A DNA stretch of 64,000 nt from Pandoraea bronchicola (GCF_902459805.1 NZ_CABPST010000006.1:62001-126000), one strand, 5' to 3'; numbered from the stretch's first letter, positions 26,422 to 35,669 are shown. Notes: generated by a model not told the origin, from the letters alone. Numbers and translations are program-made.

Positions 26422-26994
26422 TCACATGACCGGTGGTGAGCCGCTGTCGTTGGCGCGGGTGTTGGACGACGGGCGAGTCGACGCGGGCGGCGTGCGAGGC
26501 GTGGCGGACGTATCGGACGTATCGGACGTATCGGAAGGATCGGAAGGATCGGACGTATCGGAGGCTTTGGCATTCGGCGTCGACGGCTTCGTCGATTCTT
26601 GCCAGAGCTTGATACCTTGCCAGGCGAGAACACCAAGGCTGCCCCACTTGAGACCGCGGCGTACCACGCGCCCGACAGGCGTATGCGACAGACCGGTGAG
26701 CGCCAATGAAGCCACCGAGCTCACGAGCGGATAGCGTTCCAGTAGTCCGCCGAGCCTGAGCCCGGTACTGGCGATTCCGCCAATACCGGAGAGCTTGGCA
26801 AAGCCGCCGGGCAGCAAATAGCGTAACCAGCGGAAATTGCGCAGGCGTTCGCGCGTGACGTGCGAGGCCTGAATCAGTTCGGCGCGCTCGACGGCAATAC
26901 GCGTGAGCACGAGTTCCTTGCGAATCGCGAGGAGGTCGTGACGCGAGCGTCGTGACGGTCGCGTGCGGCGACGGCGGTTCTGTTCCAGCGGCAC
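26422..26994 (-). CDS. Third gene of the YqjD/YqjE operon (YqjK-position protein)
   Basis: 190 residues from a GTG start 8 nt after AAGGAG, 13 nt downstream of the yqjE stop. Begins VPLEQNRRRRTRPSRRSRHD, then an alpha-helical middle (LLAIRKELVLTRIAVERAEL) and short hydrophobic stretches (YPLVSSVASLALTGL, GSLGVLAWQGIKLW). The C-terminus is a Ser-Asp-Thr/Pro low-complexity tail encoded by a 9-bp tandem repeat. Its position after YqjD and YqjE matches a commonly conserved third gene; no function known. Confidence 0.7.
   Translation of the reverse strand: MPLEQNRRRRTRPSRRSRHDLLAIRKELVLTRIAVERAELIQASHVTRERLRNFRWLRYLLPGGFAKLSGIGGIASTGLRLGGLLERYPLVSSVASLALTGLSHTPVGRVVRRGLKWGSLGVLAWQGIKLWQESTKPSTPNAKASDTSDPSDPSDTSDTSDTSATPRTPPASTRPSSNTRANDSGSPPVM
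26505..26562. repeat. 9-bp tandem repeat encoding SDT/SDP tripeptides
   Basis: Six units of CGGACGTAT / CGGAAGGAT plus a partial seventh, in frame within the 3' end of the minus-strand gene; each unit encodes Ser-Asp-Thr or Ser-Asp-Pro. Because units are 9 bp, copy-number change keeps the frame. Confidence 0.9.
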
Positions 26995-27007
26995 GGGCAG
27001 ATCTCCT

Positions 27008-27391
27008 TCAGTCCGGACGCAGAGCGTCGCGGTCCTTTTCGAACTCGGCCAGCGTGGCCTCGAACGGCATCGGGGCATCGCGCAGAATATTGCGTGCGCG
27101 CAAGGCGCACCAGCCGGCGAGTAACAGATACACGATGAAGATGCCGGTCATGGCCTGCAGGCGATAGGTGTCCCAGAAAATCACGATCACCAGCGCGGTC
27201 AGCGACACGAGGGCGAGAACGCCGAAGAGCATCGAAGCAAGGCCGAGGAAGGCCACGCCCATCAGACGTTCTTTCTCTTCGGTCAATTCAATGCCGATGA
27301 GTTCGATGCGCGACTGCAGGATCTCGAGCAACGCACCGGCGAGGCGCCGTAGCGAAGGCCGCGGCGGGGTCGTGCGATCATTGTCGGTCAT
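27008..27391 (-). CDS. YqjE/phage-holin-superfamily III membrane protein
   Basis: 127 residues. N-terminal amphipathic part SLRRLAGALLEILQSRIELI then IELTEEKERL and two transmembrane helices (MGVAFLGLASMLFGVLALVS; YLLLAGWCALRA nearby). This is the conserved YqjE (DUF1469) pattern. Works, by association, with YqjD-type proteins at the inner membrane; exact role unknown. Confidence 0.85.
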   Translation of the reverse strand: MTDNDRTTPPRPSLRRLAGALLEILQSRIELIGIELTEEKERLMGVAFLGLASMLFGVLALVSLTALVIVIFWDTYRLQAMTGIFIVYLLLAGWCALRARNILRDAPMPFEATLAEFEKDRDALRPD

Positions 27392-27488
27392 GGGCTGGAC
27401 TTTGAGCGGCCCATCCGACCCGTCGCACAGGTCAGATGGGCTCTGCCTTGGGCAGAATAGGCGAGAAATCGACTTGCGTCGGGGCAGC

Positions 27489-27764
27489 TTACTTGCGGTT
27501 GAGCAGCAGGCCGATCACCACACCGATGCCGGCGGCGATGCCCACGGCTTGCCACGGATGGTCGTGAACATAGTCGTCGGTCGCGCGAGCGGCTCGCTTG
27601 CTCTTTTCGACAACGACAACTTGCACGTCGGATGCCTTTTCCTTGGCTTGCTTGAGCAGCGTCAGCGCCTTGTCGCTCAATTCGGAGGCGCGCTCACCGG
27701 TCGTGTTGGCGGCTTGTTTGAGCAGGTCTTCGGCGTCGGCCAATACGGATTTGATATCGGTCAT
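27489..27764 (-). CDS. DUF883 / ElaB-YqjD family membrane-anchored protein
   Basis: 91 residues. Helical N-terminal part TDIKSVLADAEDLLKQAANT, then a C-terminal single transmembrane segment (HPWQAVGIAAGIGVVIGLLL) ending NRK, as in ElaB/YqjD. E. coli YqjD binds ribosomes at the membrane in stationary phase; whether this protein does is inferred by family only. AAGGAG 6 nt before the ATG marks the start. First gene of the three-gene operon. Confidence 0.88.
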   Translation of the reverse strand: MTDIKSVLADAEDLLKQAANTTGERASELSDKALTLLKQAKEKASDVQVVVVEKSKRAARATDDYVHDHPWQAVGIAAGIGVVIGLLLNRK

Positions 27765-28011
27765 GAACTTCTCCTTGTTGGTGTGCACTTGCGACATAGT
27801 CACATAGTCATTGCCCGGTTGCGGGAGGAAAATGCGAGGGGAATATGAGTGTTATCGTAACGCTTTCAACGAGTCGTTGCCAGAAAACAACACCATCAAT
27901 GGCCGTATATTTCGAATAATTATGTGCAACCAATTTTTTATTCGTTCTGGCAAAGCTTAGCATCCTTTAGTCTTGACCCCACTGAGTTGAAGGTTCTCAA
28001 GGAGACCGTAA

Positions 28012-28650
28012 ATGACATTGCGTTTGGGTGACATTGCTCCCGATTTCGAGCAGGACTCGTCGGTTGGCAAAATCAAGTTCCATGAATTCCTTGGTGACGG
28101 TTGGGGTGTGCTCTTCTCGCATCCGGCCGATTACACGCCCGTGTGCACGACCGAACTGGGTCTGACCGCGAAACTCAAGGGTGAGTTCGAAAAGCGTGGT
28201 GTGAAGGCCATCGCGCTGTCGGTCGACGACGTCGAATCGCACAAGGGCTGGATCAACGACATCAACGAGACTCAGCACACCACGGTCAACTTCCCGATTC
28301 TGGCCGACGGCGATCGCAAGGTTTCGCAGCTCTACGACATGATCCATCCGAATGCCAGCGAAACCGTGACGGTTCGCTCGCTGTTCGTGATCGATCCGAA
28401 GAAGAAGGTGCGCCTGATCATTACGTATCCGGCCAGCACCGGCCGCAATTTCGACGAAATCCTGCGTGTGATCGACTCGCTGCAATTGACCGACAACTAC
28501 TCGGTTGCCACGCCGGGCAACTGGAAGGATGGCGAAGACGTCGTGATCGTTCCGTCGCTCAAGGACGAAGCCGTGCTGAAGGAAAAATTCCCGAAGGGTT
28601 ACAAGGCCGTGCGCCCGTACCTGCGTCTTACGCCGCAGCCGAACAAGTAA
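28012..28650 (+). CDS. 1-Cys peroxiredoxin (Prx6/LsfA type)
   Basis: 212 residues. Peroxidatic Cys45 in FSHPADYTPVCTTELGLTAK; no resolving Cys, and the long C-terminal extension (PFGWKDGEDVVIVP-like region, here GNWKDGEDVVIVPSLKDEA) is typical of the 1-Cys Prx6 class. Reduces hydrogen peroxide and organic hydroperoxides. AAGGAG 7 nt upstream. Single-gene unit with a terminator after it; the 207-bp gap before it presumably holds its promoter. Confidence 0.94.
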   Translation: MTLRLGDIAPDFEQDSSVGKIKFHEFLGDGWGVLFSHPADYTPVCTTELGLTAKLKGEFEKRGVKAIALSVDDVESHKGWINDINETQHTTVNFPILADGDRKVSQLYDMIHPNASETVTVRSLFVIDPKKKVRLIITYPASTGRNFDEILRVIDSLQLTDNYSVATPGNWKDGEDVVIVPSLKDEAVLKEKFPKGYKAVRPYLRLTPQPNK

Positions 28651-28680
28651 TCCGGCGAGTGCCGCAGACGACCGCGGATG

Positions 28681-28713
28681 AAAAAAAGCCAGCTCGAGAG
28701 AGCTGGCTTTTTT
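28681..28713. terminator. Bidirectional Rho-independent terminator
   Basis: GCCAGCTC/GAGCTGGC stem with a GAGA tetraloop, seven A before and six T after, so it can act on both strands; it separates the peroxiredoxin gene from the convergent gcdH. Confidence 0.92.
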
Positions 28714-28866
28714 GTTGGGTACGCGCCGTCGCCCGGGGGATTGACGGCCCGCGACGTGCGGCCTGAGAAACGACGCGTACCCGACAAGTCGCATGAACCG
28801 CAGATGAATCACGGCGAATCTCACGATTCGCGCGGTCCATGCAACCTGATCAATCGCGACGATCGA

Positions 28867-30060
28867 TCAGAAGAACGCCTGGATGCCCGTCTGCGCACGC
28901 CCGAGAATCAGCGCGTGAATGTCGTGGGTGCCTTCGTAGGTGTTGACCACTTCAAGGTTCACGAGGTGACGGGCGATGCCGAACTCATCGGAGATGCCGT
29001 TGCCGCCGAGCATGTCGCGCGCGAGGCGGGCGACGTCCAGTGCCTTGCCGCACGAGTTGCGCTTCATGATCGATGTGATCTCGACCGCGGCCGTGCCTTC
29101 GTCCTTCATGCGGCCCAGACGCAGGCAGCCTTGCAGGCCCAGCGTGATTTCCGTTTGCATGTCGGCGAGCTTCTTCTGGATCAACTGATTGGCAGCCAGC
29201 GGACGACCGAACTGTTGACGGTCGAGCACGTACTGACGCGCCGTATGCCAGCAGAATTCAGCGGCACCCAGCGCGCCCCAGGCGATGCCGTAGCGAGCCG
29301 AGTTCAGGCAGGTGAACGGGCCTTTCAGCCCGGAGACGCCCGGCATCAGATTCTCTTCCGGCACAAACACCTGATCCATCACGATCTCGCCGGTGATCGA
29401 CGCACGCAGGCCGACCTTGCCGTGAATCGCCGGCGCCGACAGCCCCTTCCAGCCCTTTTCGAGAATGAAGCCGCGAATCTTCTCGTCGCCATTCTCGTCG
29501 GCGAGCTTGCCCCAGACCACGAAGACGTCAGCGATGGGCGAGTTGGTGATCCACATCTTGCCGCCGCTCAACTCGTAGCCACCCGCGACCTTCTTCGCAC
29601 GTGTGGTCATGCCGGCCGGATCGGAGCCGTGGTTCGGTTCGGTCAGGCCGAAGCAACCGATCCACTCACCGCTGGCCAGCTTCGGCAGGTACTTCTGCTT
29701 TTGCGCTTCGCTACCGAATTCGAAGATCGGCACCATGACGAGCGACGATTGCACCGACATCATCGAGCGATAGCCCGAATCCACGCGCTCGACTTCGCGT
29801 GCGATCAAACCGTAGGCCACGTAGCTCAAGCCCGGGCCACCGTACTCCTCGGGAATCGTCGGGCCGAGCAGGCCGATCTCGCCCATCTCGCGAAAGATCG
29901 CCGCGTCGGTGCGCTCATGACGGAATGCCTCGAGCACGCGCGGCGCGAGCTTGTCGTTCGAGTACGCAGCTGCGGCGTCGCGAATCATGCGCTCTTCGCT
30001 CGTGAGCTGTGCGTCGAGCAACAGCGGATCTTCCCAATGAAACTGTGCATTGCCTGCCAT
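28867..30060 (-). CDS. gcdH: Glutaryl-CoA dehydrogenase
   Basis: 397 residues. Acyl-CoA dehydrogenase fold with FAD-binding segment ([32 protein letters not shown]) and catalytic Glu376 (in [12 protein letters not shown]). The substrate-region residues and N-terminus ([20 protein letters not shown]) fit GcdH rather than other acyl-CoA dehydrogenases. Catalyses oxidative decarboxylation of glutaryl-CoA to crotonyl-CoA in lysine and tryptophan/aromatic degradation. GGAGGAG upstream. Divergent from an IclR regulator that probably controls it. Confidence 0.94.
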   Translation of the reverse strand: MAGNAQFHWEDPLLLDAQLTSEERMIRDAAAAYSNDKLAPRVLEAFRHERTDAAIFREMGEIGLLGPTIPEEYGGPGLSYVAYGLIAREVERVDSGYRSMMSVQSSLVMVPIFEFGSEAQKQKYLPKLASGEWIGCFGLTEPNHGSDPAGMTTRAKKVAGGYELSGGKMWITNSPIADVFVVWGKLADENGDEKIRGFILEKGWKGLSAPAIHGKVGLRASITGEIVMDQVFVPEENLMPGVSGLKGPFTCLNSARYGIAWGALGAAEFCWHTARQYVLDRQQFGRPLAANQLIQKKLADMQTEITLGLQGCLRLGRMKDEGTAAVEITSIMKRNSCGKALDVARLARDMLGGNGISDEFGIARHLVNLEVVNTYEGTHDIHALILGRAQTGIQAFF

Positions 30061-30180
30061 GACCTATCTCCTCCGATGTTCTCGAAAAATACGCTGACGC
30101 CATCCTCGTCGGCCCGTTTGGCACCTGTGCGGCATACGTTGCTGCATCCGGCACCGGGAAAGCGGATTGGCTTGACGAAA

Positions 30181-30197
30181 GTTCCGCAATGCGGAAC
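30181..30197. promoter_or_regulatory. Candidate IclR-type operator
   Basis: Perfect palindrome GTTCCGCA-A-TGCGGAAC in the gcdH/iclR gap. Size and symmetry fit IclR-family sites (often TTCCGCNNGCGGAA-like). Distance to gcdH start is about 120 bp and to the iclR-type start about 100 bp. Confidence 0.55.
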
Positions 30198-30248
30198 AAT
30201 GTTCTGAAATCGAAGTTAGTTTAGCACTAAACTTTTTTCCCAGGCAAT

Positions 30249-30268
30249 GGCCAGTGCATGCACTGGCC
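30249..30268. promoter_or_regulatory. Perfect 20-bp palindrome before the IclR gene
   Basis: GGCCAGTGCA/TGCACTGGCC, no spacer, ends 25 bp before the iclR-type ATG. Could be a second operator or an RNA hairpin at the ribosome-binding region. Confidence 0.45.
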
Positions 30269-30293
30269 GAATCCATTTGAAGCGGAGTGCGCG

Positions 30294-31142
30294 ATGGTTG
30301 TGGTTAAAACGTCCCTGTCAGCCTTTGCCGGTGCGCCGGCGCATGGTGTGCCCCCTTCGCACGACGAGCGCAAGTTCGTCACGGCGCTTGCCCGTGGCCT
30401 CGAGCTGTTGCGTGCCTTTGGTCCCGACGACGTATTGCTGGGTAATCGCGACTTTGCGGCGCGCACGGGTCTGCCGAAGGCGACCGTCAGCCGCCTCGCT
30501 TATACGCTGACAGAACTGGGCTACCTGCGTTACGACGCAGAGCTTGGCAAGTACGCGCTTGACGCTGGCGTGCTGGCCCTCGGATACGCGTTCCTGAGCG
30601 GTACCGACATGTTGACGCTGGCCCGGCCGCATATGCGGGCGTTGGCCAAGGAAATGGGGTGTTCCATTTCGCTCGGTTGCCGCGAGGGCATCGACATGAT
30701 GTACCTCGAAACCATCCGCAGCGACTCGGCGCACCTCACGCTGGGGCTGACGGCGGGCTCACGTCTGTCGATGTTGACGAGTTCGATGGGGCGCGTCTAC
30801 CTGGCGGCCATGACGCCGACCGAGCGCGAGAGGATGCTCTCCGATCTTCGCGATGCCTATGAGACGAATCCGGCGGCGCTGCGCAATGTGGGCTGGGATG
30901 CGTTGCAGTCGGGCGTCGATAAAGGGATCGAGTCGTACAAGCGCGAGGGATGCTGCTACTCGTTTCGCGAGTGGCATGAAGGTGTGAATGCCGTGGCGGT
31001 GCCGTTGCGCGACGTGCGGCAGAACCGCTGGCTGGCAATCAGTTGCAGCGGGCCGTCGTCGTCGATTCCGGATGCGGTGTTTCGTGAGGAAATCGGTCCA
31101 CGTCTGAAGCAACTGGCTGCGCGTCTTAGCGGACAGGCTTAG
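30294..31142 (+). CDS. IclR-family transcriptional regulator
   Basis: 282 residues. N-terminal winged HTH (KFVTALARGLELLRAFG, RTGLPKATVSRLAYTLTELG) followed by the IclR effector domain with GSRLSMLTSSMGRVYLAAM and FREWHEGVNAVAVPLRD. ATG 30294 has GGAG 7 nt upstream; an earlier ATG at 30258 lies inside a palindrome. Position opposite gcdH suggests it controls glutaryl-CoA dehydrogenase; the effector may be glutarate or a related acid (inference). It is convergent with kynA. Confidence 0.88.
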   Translation: MVVVKTSLSAFAGAPAHGVPPSHDERKFVTALARGLELLRAFGPDDVLLGNRDFAARTGLPKATVSRLAYTLTELGYLRYDAELGKYALDAGVLALGYAFLSGTDMLTLARPHMRALAKEMGCSISLGCREGIDMMYLETIRSDSAHLTLGLTAGSRLSMLTSSMGRVYLAAMTPTERERMLSDLRDAYETNPAALRNVGWDALQSGVDKGIESYKREGCCYSFREWHEGVNAVAVPLRDVRQNRWLAISCSGPSSSIPDAVFREEIGPRLKQLAARLSGQA

Positions 31143-31153
31143 GTCAGTGGTCA

Positions 31154-31223
31154 ATCGGGTTGGGGGCCGCCCGCGGTACGCCAATGCTTGTTAAGTCGCA
31201 CCGCGGGCGACCCCCAACCCGAT
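31154..31223 (+). repeat. Stem-loop element copy 1
   Basis: 24-nt arms 31154-31177 and 31200-31223 are reverse complements with one mismatch; the 22-nt loop contains GCTTGTTAAGTCGC (31186-31199), abutting the right arm. The same 14-nt core occurs, inverted, in the loop of copy 2. No T-run follows. Confidence 0.9.
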
Positions 31224-31302
31224 CCGCAACCGTTATCGATCCGACGACACCCATCGTTGAGATGAGTGCGGCGCGTCCGGGGCGCACGATGACGGTGATT
31301 GT

Positions 31303-31354
31303 CCGTCCCCTGACGTAGCGACTTAACAAGCACCGGAGCGGCGTCAGGGGACGG
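31303..31354 (-). repeat. Stem-loop element copy 2 (opposite orientation)
   Basis: 13-nt perfect arms CCGTCCCCTGACG (31303-31315) and its complement (31342-31354). The 26-nt loop contains GCGACTTAACAAGC (31318-31331), the exact reverse complement of copy 1's core; read on the minus strand the order stem, 10 nt, core, 2 nt, stem matches copy 1. The stems differ in sequence from copy 1. It fills the 287-bp gap between iclR and kynA. Confidence 0.9.
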
Positions 31355-31429
31355 GCAAGCGCCGCAGCCCCGGGTACAGGGAGAGGCACTTGCCGACGCC
31401 ATGCGGGAGGTGTTGCTACTGCAAAGACA

Positions 31430-32395
31430 TCACAACAACGTCCGCACGTGCCACAGCTCAGGGAACAGCACGACATCGAGCATCTTGCGCAGGTAGGGCG
31501 CCCCGTTGGTGCCGCCAGTACCTTGTTTGAAGCCGATGATGCGCTCGACAGTCGTCACATGCCGGAAGCGCCACTGGCGGAAGGCATCTTCGAGATCGAC
31601 CAATTCCTCGGCCATCTCGTACAACTCCCAGTGTTGCGACGGGTTGCGATACACCTCGAGCCATGCTGCCTCGACAGTCGCATCGTGAGGCGTCGGCTGC
31701 GTCCAGTCGCGTTCGAGTCGTGACGGGGCAATCGCAAAGCCGCGACGCGCAAGCAGACGCACCACCTCGTCATAGAACGAAGGCGCGTTGAGCGCAGCTT
31801 CGACTTGCTGGAAGAGGTCGGGGCGATGCGAATGGGGCTTCAACATCGCCGCATTCTTGTTGCCCAGCATGAACTCCAGAATGCGGTACTGATAAGACTG
31901 AAAGCCCGAAGAGCTGCCCAGTGACGGACGCATCGACGAATACTCCGACGGCGTCATCGTCGCCAGTACACTCCATGCCTGCACCAACTGTTCGAGAATG
32001 CGCGACACGCGGGCGAGCATCTTGAACGCCGGCGGCAGTTCGTCGTTGTGAACCGCCGAGCGTGCTGCCTGCAGCTCGTACAGCGCGAGCTTCATCCACA
32101 ATTCGCTCGTCTGATGCTGAATGATGAACAGCATCTCGTTGTGGTCGGTCGAGCGTGGATGTTGCGCATTCAGAATCGGATCGAGCGACAGATAATCGCC
32201 ATAGCTCATGCTCTTGGAAAAATCGAGCTGGGCATCGTGCCATTGCGTCGCGTCTGCAGGCGCGTTTTGCGAGGCTTTCGCGTCACCCGCAGCAGTGTCT
32301 GCACTCTGATGCCCGAACGGGCACCCGCCCTGTGCGGGCGCGGTGTCCACTGGGGTATCGTGATGACCGCTTGCGGAGGAGGGGGACTTGCTCAT
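31430..32395 (-). CDS. kynA: Tryptophan 2,3-dioxygenase
   Basis: 321 residues. Haem-ligand His279 in [13 protein letters not shown]; substrate-contacting segments ([35 protein letters not shown]) are intact. Opens the indole ring of L-tryptophan to N-formylkynurenine in the cytosol. The N-terminal ~45 residues before WHDAQLDF are low-complexity and extend beyond the usual family start. AAGGAG 9 nt before ATG. Last gene of kynB-kynU-kynA. Confidence 0.96.
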   Translation of the reverse strand: MSKSPSSASGHHDTPVDTAPAQGGCPFGHQSADTAAGDAKASQNAPADATQWHDAQLDFSKSMSYGDYLSLDPILNAQHPRSTDHNEMLFIIQHQTSELWMKLALYELQAARSAVHNDELPPAFKMLARVSRILEQLVQAWSVLATMTPSEYSSMRPSLGSSSGFQSYQYRILEFMLGNKNAAMLKPHSHRPDLFQQVEAALNAPSFYDEVVRLLARRGFAIAPSRLERDWTQPTPHDATVEAAWLEVYRNPSQHWELYEMAEELVDLEDAFRQWRFRHVTTVERIIGFKQGTGGTNGAPYLRKMLDVVLFPELWHVRTLL

Positions 32396-32411
32396 GCTGA
32401 CGACTCCTTTC

Positions 32412-33665
32412 TCAGGTCACCGCGCCGCGGCGATGAAACTCGGGCTTGTCCCACGAGCCCGTGGTCAGCACGTCACGCAGAATCTCGACCGAATCCCAGA
32501 CATCGGCAAAGCTCGTGTACAGCGGCGTCATGCCGAAACGCATGATGCTCGGCTCGCGGTAGTCACCGATGACACCGCGTGCGATCAACGCCTGAATCAC
32601 GGCAAACCCTTCCGGATGCTCGAAGCTCACCTGCGAACCCCGCGAGGCGTGATCGCGCGGCGTCACCAGCGTGAGCGGGAATTCAGCGCAACGCTCTTCC
32701 ACCAGCTTGATGAACAGGTCCGTCAGCGCCAGCGACTTGCGACGCAGCGCTTCCATCGACGTCTGCGCGAAGATGTCCAGACCGCACTGCACGAGCGAGA
32801 GCGAGACGATCGGCTGCGTGCCGCACAGGTAACGGCCAATGCCGTTGTCCGGTGTGTATTCCGGCTGCATCGCGAACGGCGTGCGATGGCCCCACCAACC
32901 CGACAGCGGCTGCCAGAACGTTTCCTGATGACACTTGTTGACCCACACGAATGCCGGCGCACCCGGGCCGCCATTCAGATACTTGTACGTGCAACCCACC
33001 GCGAAGTCGGCCTTGGCGCCGTTCAGGTCGACCGGCACTGCGCCTGCGGAGTGACACAGATCCCACACGGCCAGTGCGCCGGCCGCATGAATCTCTGCCG
33101 TAAGTGCGGCCATGTCGTACATGGCGCCGCTGCGGTAGTTCACATGGGTGAGCAATACCACGGCGACGTCATCGCCCAGCGCGTTCGGCAGTGCGTCCGG
33201 CGAATCGATCAGGCGCAGCGAGTAGCCGTCGTCGAGCAGGCGCGTGAGGCCCTGCACGATATAGAGATCGGTCGGGAAGTTGCTGCGCTCGGAAATGATG
33301 ACCTTGCGTTGCGGTGCACGCGTGCGCTGCGCATCGAGGGCGGCGGCCATCACCTTGAAAAGGTTGCTCGACGTGGTGTCCGTCACCACGACTTCGCCTT
33401 TGCCTGCACCGATGATCGGGGCCAGCGCGTCGCCCAGCGTGCGGGGCAGTGCGAACCAGTCCGCCTCGTTCCAGCTCCGGATGAGACCCACGCCCCATTC
33501 GGCCGTGATCACCTCTTGCGCGCGTTTGGCCGAAGCCAGCGGGCGTGCGCCCAGCGAGTTGCCATCAAGATAGATCACATCCGGCGGCAGATCGAATTGC
33601 GCGCGCAGCGGGGCGAGCGGATCGGCCGCATCGAGGGCCAGGCAATCGTTGCGAGAAGACGTCAT
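32412..33665 (-). CDS. kynU: Kynureninase
   Basis: 417 residues. PLP-dependent (fold type I): Lys228 in [11 protein letters not shown] forms the Schiff base; [13 protein letters not shown] and the [10 protein letters not shown] stretch are typical. Splits kynurenine to anthranilate and alanine. The track-length N-terminal extension is not used because family alignment starts at [11 protein letters not shown]; no strong Shine-Dalgarno is seen there. 16 nt before kynA, 83 nt after kynB. Confidence 0.95.
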   Translation of the reverse strand: MTSSRNDCLALDAADPLAPLRAQFDLPPDVIYLDGNSLGARPLASAKRAQEVITAEWGVGLIRSWNEADWFALPRTLGDALAPIIGAGKGEVVVTDTTSSNLFKVMAAALDAQRTRAPQRKVIISERSNFPTDLYIVQGLTRLLDDGYSLRLIDSPDALPNALGDDVAVVLLTHVNYRSGAMYDMAALTAEIHAAGALAVWDLCHSAGAVPVDLNGAKADFAVGCTYKYLNGGPGAPAFVWVNKCHQETFWQPLSGWWGHRTPFAMQPEYTPDNGIGRYLCGTQPIVSLSLVQCGLDIFAQTSMEALRRKSLALTDLFIKLVEERCAEFPLTLVTPRDHASRGSQVSFEHPEGFAVIQALIARGVIGDYREPSIMRFGMTPLYTSFADVWDSVEILRDVLTTGSWDKPEFHRRGAVT

Positions 33666-33748
33666 GATTTGCGTTATGTGAGTGAAAGCAATGCGAAAAA
33701 GGGAAGTCAGGAAGTCGTTTACCGTGAGACCGACGCGCCCCGTACCGT

Positions 33749-34414
33749 TCAAAGAGACCGCAGCACCGCGCGTACCGGGCTCGCATCGAGCCGCATGAAC
33801 TTGAGCGGCAGCGCGATGAGTTCGTAATCGGCCGGCGCGATCTCGTCGAGCACCAGCCCTTCGAGGATGGCCATGCGATGCGCGCGAATGCGGTGGTGCG
33901 CGTCCATCGTCTTGCTCTCCTGCGGATCGAGCGACGGCGTGTCGATGCCGACCAGCTTCACGCCGTGCGATGCGAGCAGGTCGATCGTCTCGGGCGCCAC
34001 CGCGCAAAACGCGTTGTCCCAGCGAGTCACCGGCGCACATTCATACGTGCGAAACAACACACGCGGCGGCACATTCGTCAGGTGCGGCGCGACCATCTCG
34101 GGCGTGACGACCGGCGACGCGCCGATGCAATGAATCACGCGGCATGGCCCCAGATACGTGTCGAGCGCCACCTCGCCAATGAAGGCACCGTCGTCATCGT
34201 AATGACGCGGGGCATCGGCATGCGCACCCGTGTGCGGCGACAGCGTGATCCGCCCGACATTGACCGGGCAGCCCGGTCCGATCTGCCACACCGCCTCCTC
34301 CGAGAACGGTGTGTCACCGGGCCAGACAGGGGTGTCGCTCGAGAGCGGGGCACTGATATCCCAAACGCGGCGCTCGTTGTGCGCGTCGGCTGGGCGGTTG
34401 CTGGGTGCTGTCAT
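33749..34414 (-). CDS. kynB: Kynurenine formamidase (arylformamidase, KynB type)
   Basis: 221 residues, cyclase-like fold. Contains [12 protein letters not shown], the metal-binding motif of bacterial KynB formamidases, plus [17 protein letters not shown]. Hydrolyses N-formylkynurenine to kynurenine. No evident ribosome site before the ATG. First gene of kynBUA, so its upstream region carries the operon promoter. Confidence 0.95.
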   Translation of the reverse strand: MTAPSNRPADAHNERRVWDISAPLSSDTPVWPGDTPFSEEAVWQIGPGCPVNVGRITLSPHTGAHADAPRHYDDDGAFIGEVALDTYLGPCRVIHCIGASPVVTPEMVAPHLTNVPPRVLFRTYECAPVTRWDNAFCAVAPETIDLLASHGVKLVGIDTPSLDPQESKTMDAHHRIRAHRMAILEGLVLDEIAPADYELIALPLKFMRLDASPVRAVLRSL

Positions 34415-34523
34415 GGACGTGCGCCAAAGCGTGAATCGATATGCGCATCTTAGAAGAATTCGCGTCGCAAGTGCTTGCGTATTCGCGGATCGCGATGTGT
34501 GAAATTGATAGTGGAAATGCGTT

Positions 34524-34575
34524 TTTCGTCGGTTGACGAAAGAAAATTCGACAATATGGTGAAGTGGTCGAATTT
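34524..34575. promoter_or_regulatory. Inverted repeats upstream of kynBUA
   Basis: Two AT-rich repeats in the kynB upstream gap (34415-34640): TTTCGTC/GACGAAA (34524-34541, 4-bp spacer) and AAATTCGAC (34544-34552)/GTCGAATTT (34567-34575, 14-bp spacer). Possible operator for a kyn or MarR regulator; no homology to a known site is claimed. Confidence 0.35.
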
Positions 34576-34640
34576 TTGACGATTCGCCGTGCCGGGCGAT
34601 TCACGTTTTCGGACGCGACCTTGCAGCGATCAGAATGCGC

Positions 34641-35099
34641 CTATCGGTGGCTCTGCGTTCCCTGCGCCATTTCGTCGATCAGACGACGCAACGTTGCTTT
34701 GAGCAAAGTGGATTGCTCTGTGCCGAAGCGGGCGAGCACTCGGGCTTCGTGGCGGCGTGCGCTGGCGAGCAACGGGGCGACTCGTTCGCGCCCGGCGTCG
34801 GTGAGCGAGACGAGCGATTGACGGCGATCCGTCGTGCTTTCGCCGCGCACGACATCGCCTGTCGCTGCCAACCGGTCGACGACCTTGGTGAGCGTCGGCT
34901 GCTTGGCGAGCACGATGTCGGCCAGTTGATTGATGGTGCGCGCGCGCCCGTCGGAGAGCGTGGCGAGGACTCGCCACTCCGACACGCCCAGCCCGGCGGC
35001 GGCCACTTCGCGATGAAATTCATCGGAGACCAGCGTGCTCGCACGGGCGAGCAGATACGCCAGATAGTCGTCGACGAACGGCGAGCCGGCGGCTGACAT
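34641..35099 (-). CDS. MarR-family transcriptional regulator
   Basis: 152 residues. Winged helix core LGVSEWRVLATLSDGRARTI, NQLADIVLAKQPTLTKVVDR, wing STTDRRQSLVSLTDAGRERV. Starts MSAAGSPFVDDYLAYLLARA. Second gene after the flavin reductase (8 nt gap), divergent from the nic-like operon; NicR of the nicotinate pathway is also MarR-type, so a ligand among pyridine or aromatic acids is plausible (inference). Confidence 0.87.
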   Translation of the reverse strand: MSAAGSPFVDDYLAYLLARASTLVSDEFHREVAAAGLGVSEWRVLATLSDGRARTINQLADIVLAKQPTLTKVVDRLAATGDVVRGESTTDRRQSLVSLTDAGRERVAPLLASARRHEARVLARFGTEQSTLLKATLRRLIDEMAQGTQSHR

Positions 35100-35107
35100 G
35101 GGGCGGC

Positions 35108-35626
35108 TTAACCGAGGGATTGCGGCTTGTGGAAGCCGCCGGCGTGGAAGATCAGCGGCATGCGCTCGCCCACGTCTGCATGAACCCCGCAACGCTCGAC
35201 TTCGCCAACGAAAATGACATGGTCGCCTTCGTCGTACCGGCTGCGGTTGTGACATTCGAACCAAGCCAATGCACCATCGAGCACCGGTGTGCCCGAGGCC
35301 GACAATGTGTACGGCACGCCCGCAAAACGGTCGCCCTTCATCGTGGCGAAGCGCTTGCAGATGTCGAGTTGATCGGCCGCGAGCACATTCACCGCGTAGT
35401 GCGAGTTTTCACGGAAGACGGGCATGCTGCCCGCTCGCGTGGCGAGACTCCACAGAATGAGCGGCGGCGTGAGCGACACCGAATTGAATGAACTGGCGGT
35501 GATACCGATGAGCGAGCCGTCGTCGGCACGCGTGGTGATTACCGTAACCCCGGTCGCAAATTGACCGAGCGCGCTACGAAAAGCTGCGCTGTCGAAATCT
35601 GGCACTGCGGCGCGTTTGGCGTTCAC
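35108..35626 (-). CDS. Flavin reductase, HpaC-like (two-component monooxygenase reductase)
   Basis: 172 residues from a GTG start with AGGGACA nearby (GGAG 9 nt upstream). FMN-binding split-barrel of the HpaC/HsaB type: GVTVITTRADDGSLIGITAS, SVSLTPPLILWSLAT, GDRFAGVPYTL and GDHVIFVGEVE. Supplies reduced flavin to a partner oxygenase. The only oxygenase-like flavoprotein nearby is the acyl-CoA-dehydrogenase-fold gene on the opposite strand, 2 kb away. Start choice is moderately certain. Confidence 0.87.
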   Translation of the reverse strand: MNAKRAAVPDFDSAAFRSALGQFATGVTVITTRADDGSLIGITASSFNSVSLTPPLILWSLATRAGSMPVFRENSHYAVNVLAADQLDICKRFATMKGDRFAGVPYTLSASGTPVLDGALAWFECHNRSRYDEGDHVIFVGEVERCGVHADVGERMPLIFHAGGFHKPQSLG

Positions 35627-35669
35627 TGTCCCTGCACTCCCGTCCGGCAAATTTGATCGGGTTGATTTG

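Noticed and set aside
31186-31331. GTTAAGT / ACTTAAC pair in the stem-loop element, resembling attC core sites
   Set aside because: The order is GTTRRRY then RYYYAAC, reversed from that of attC, and no cassette or integrase is present.
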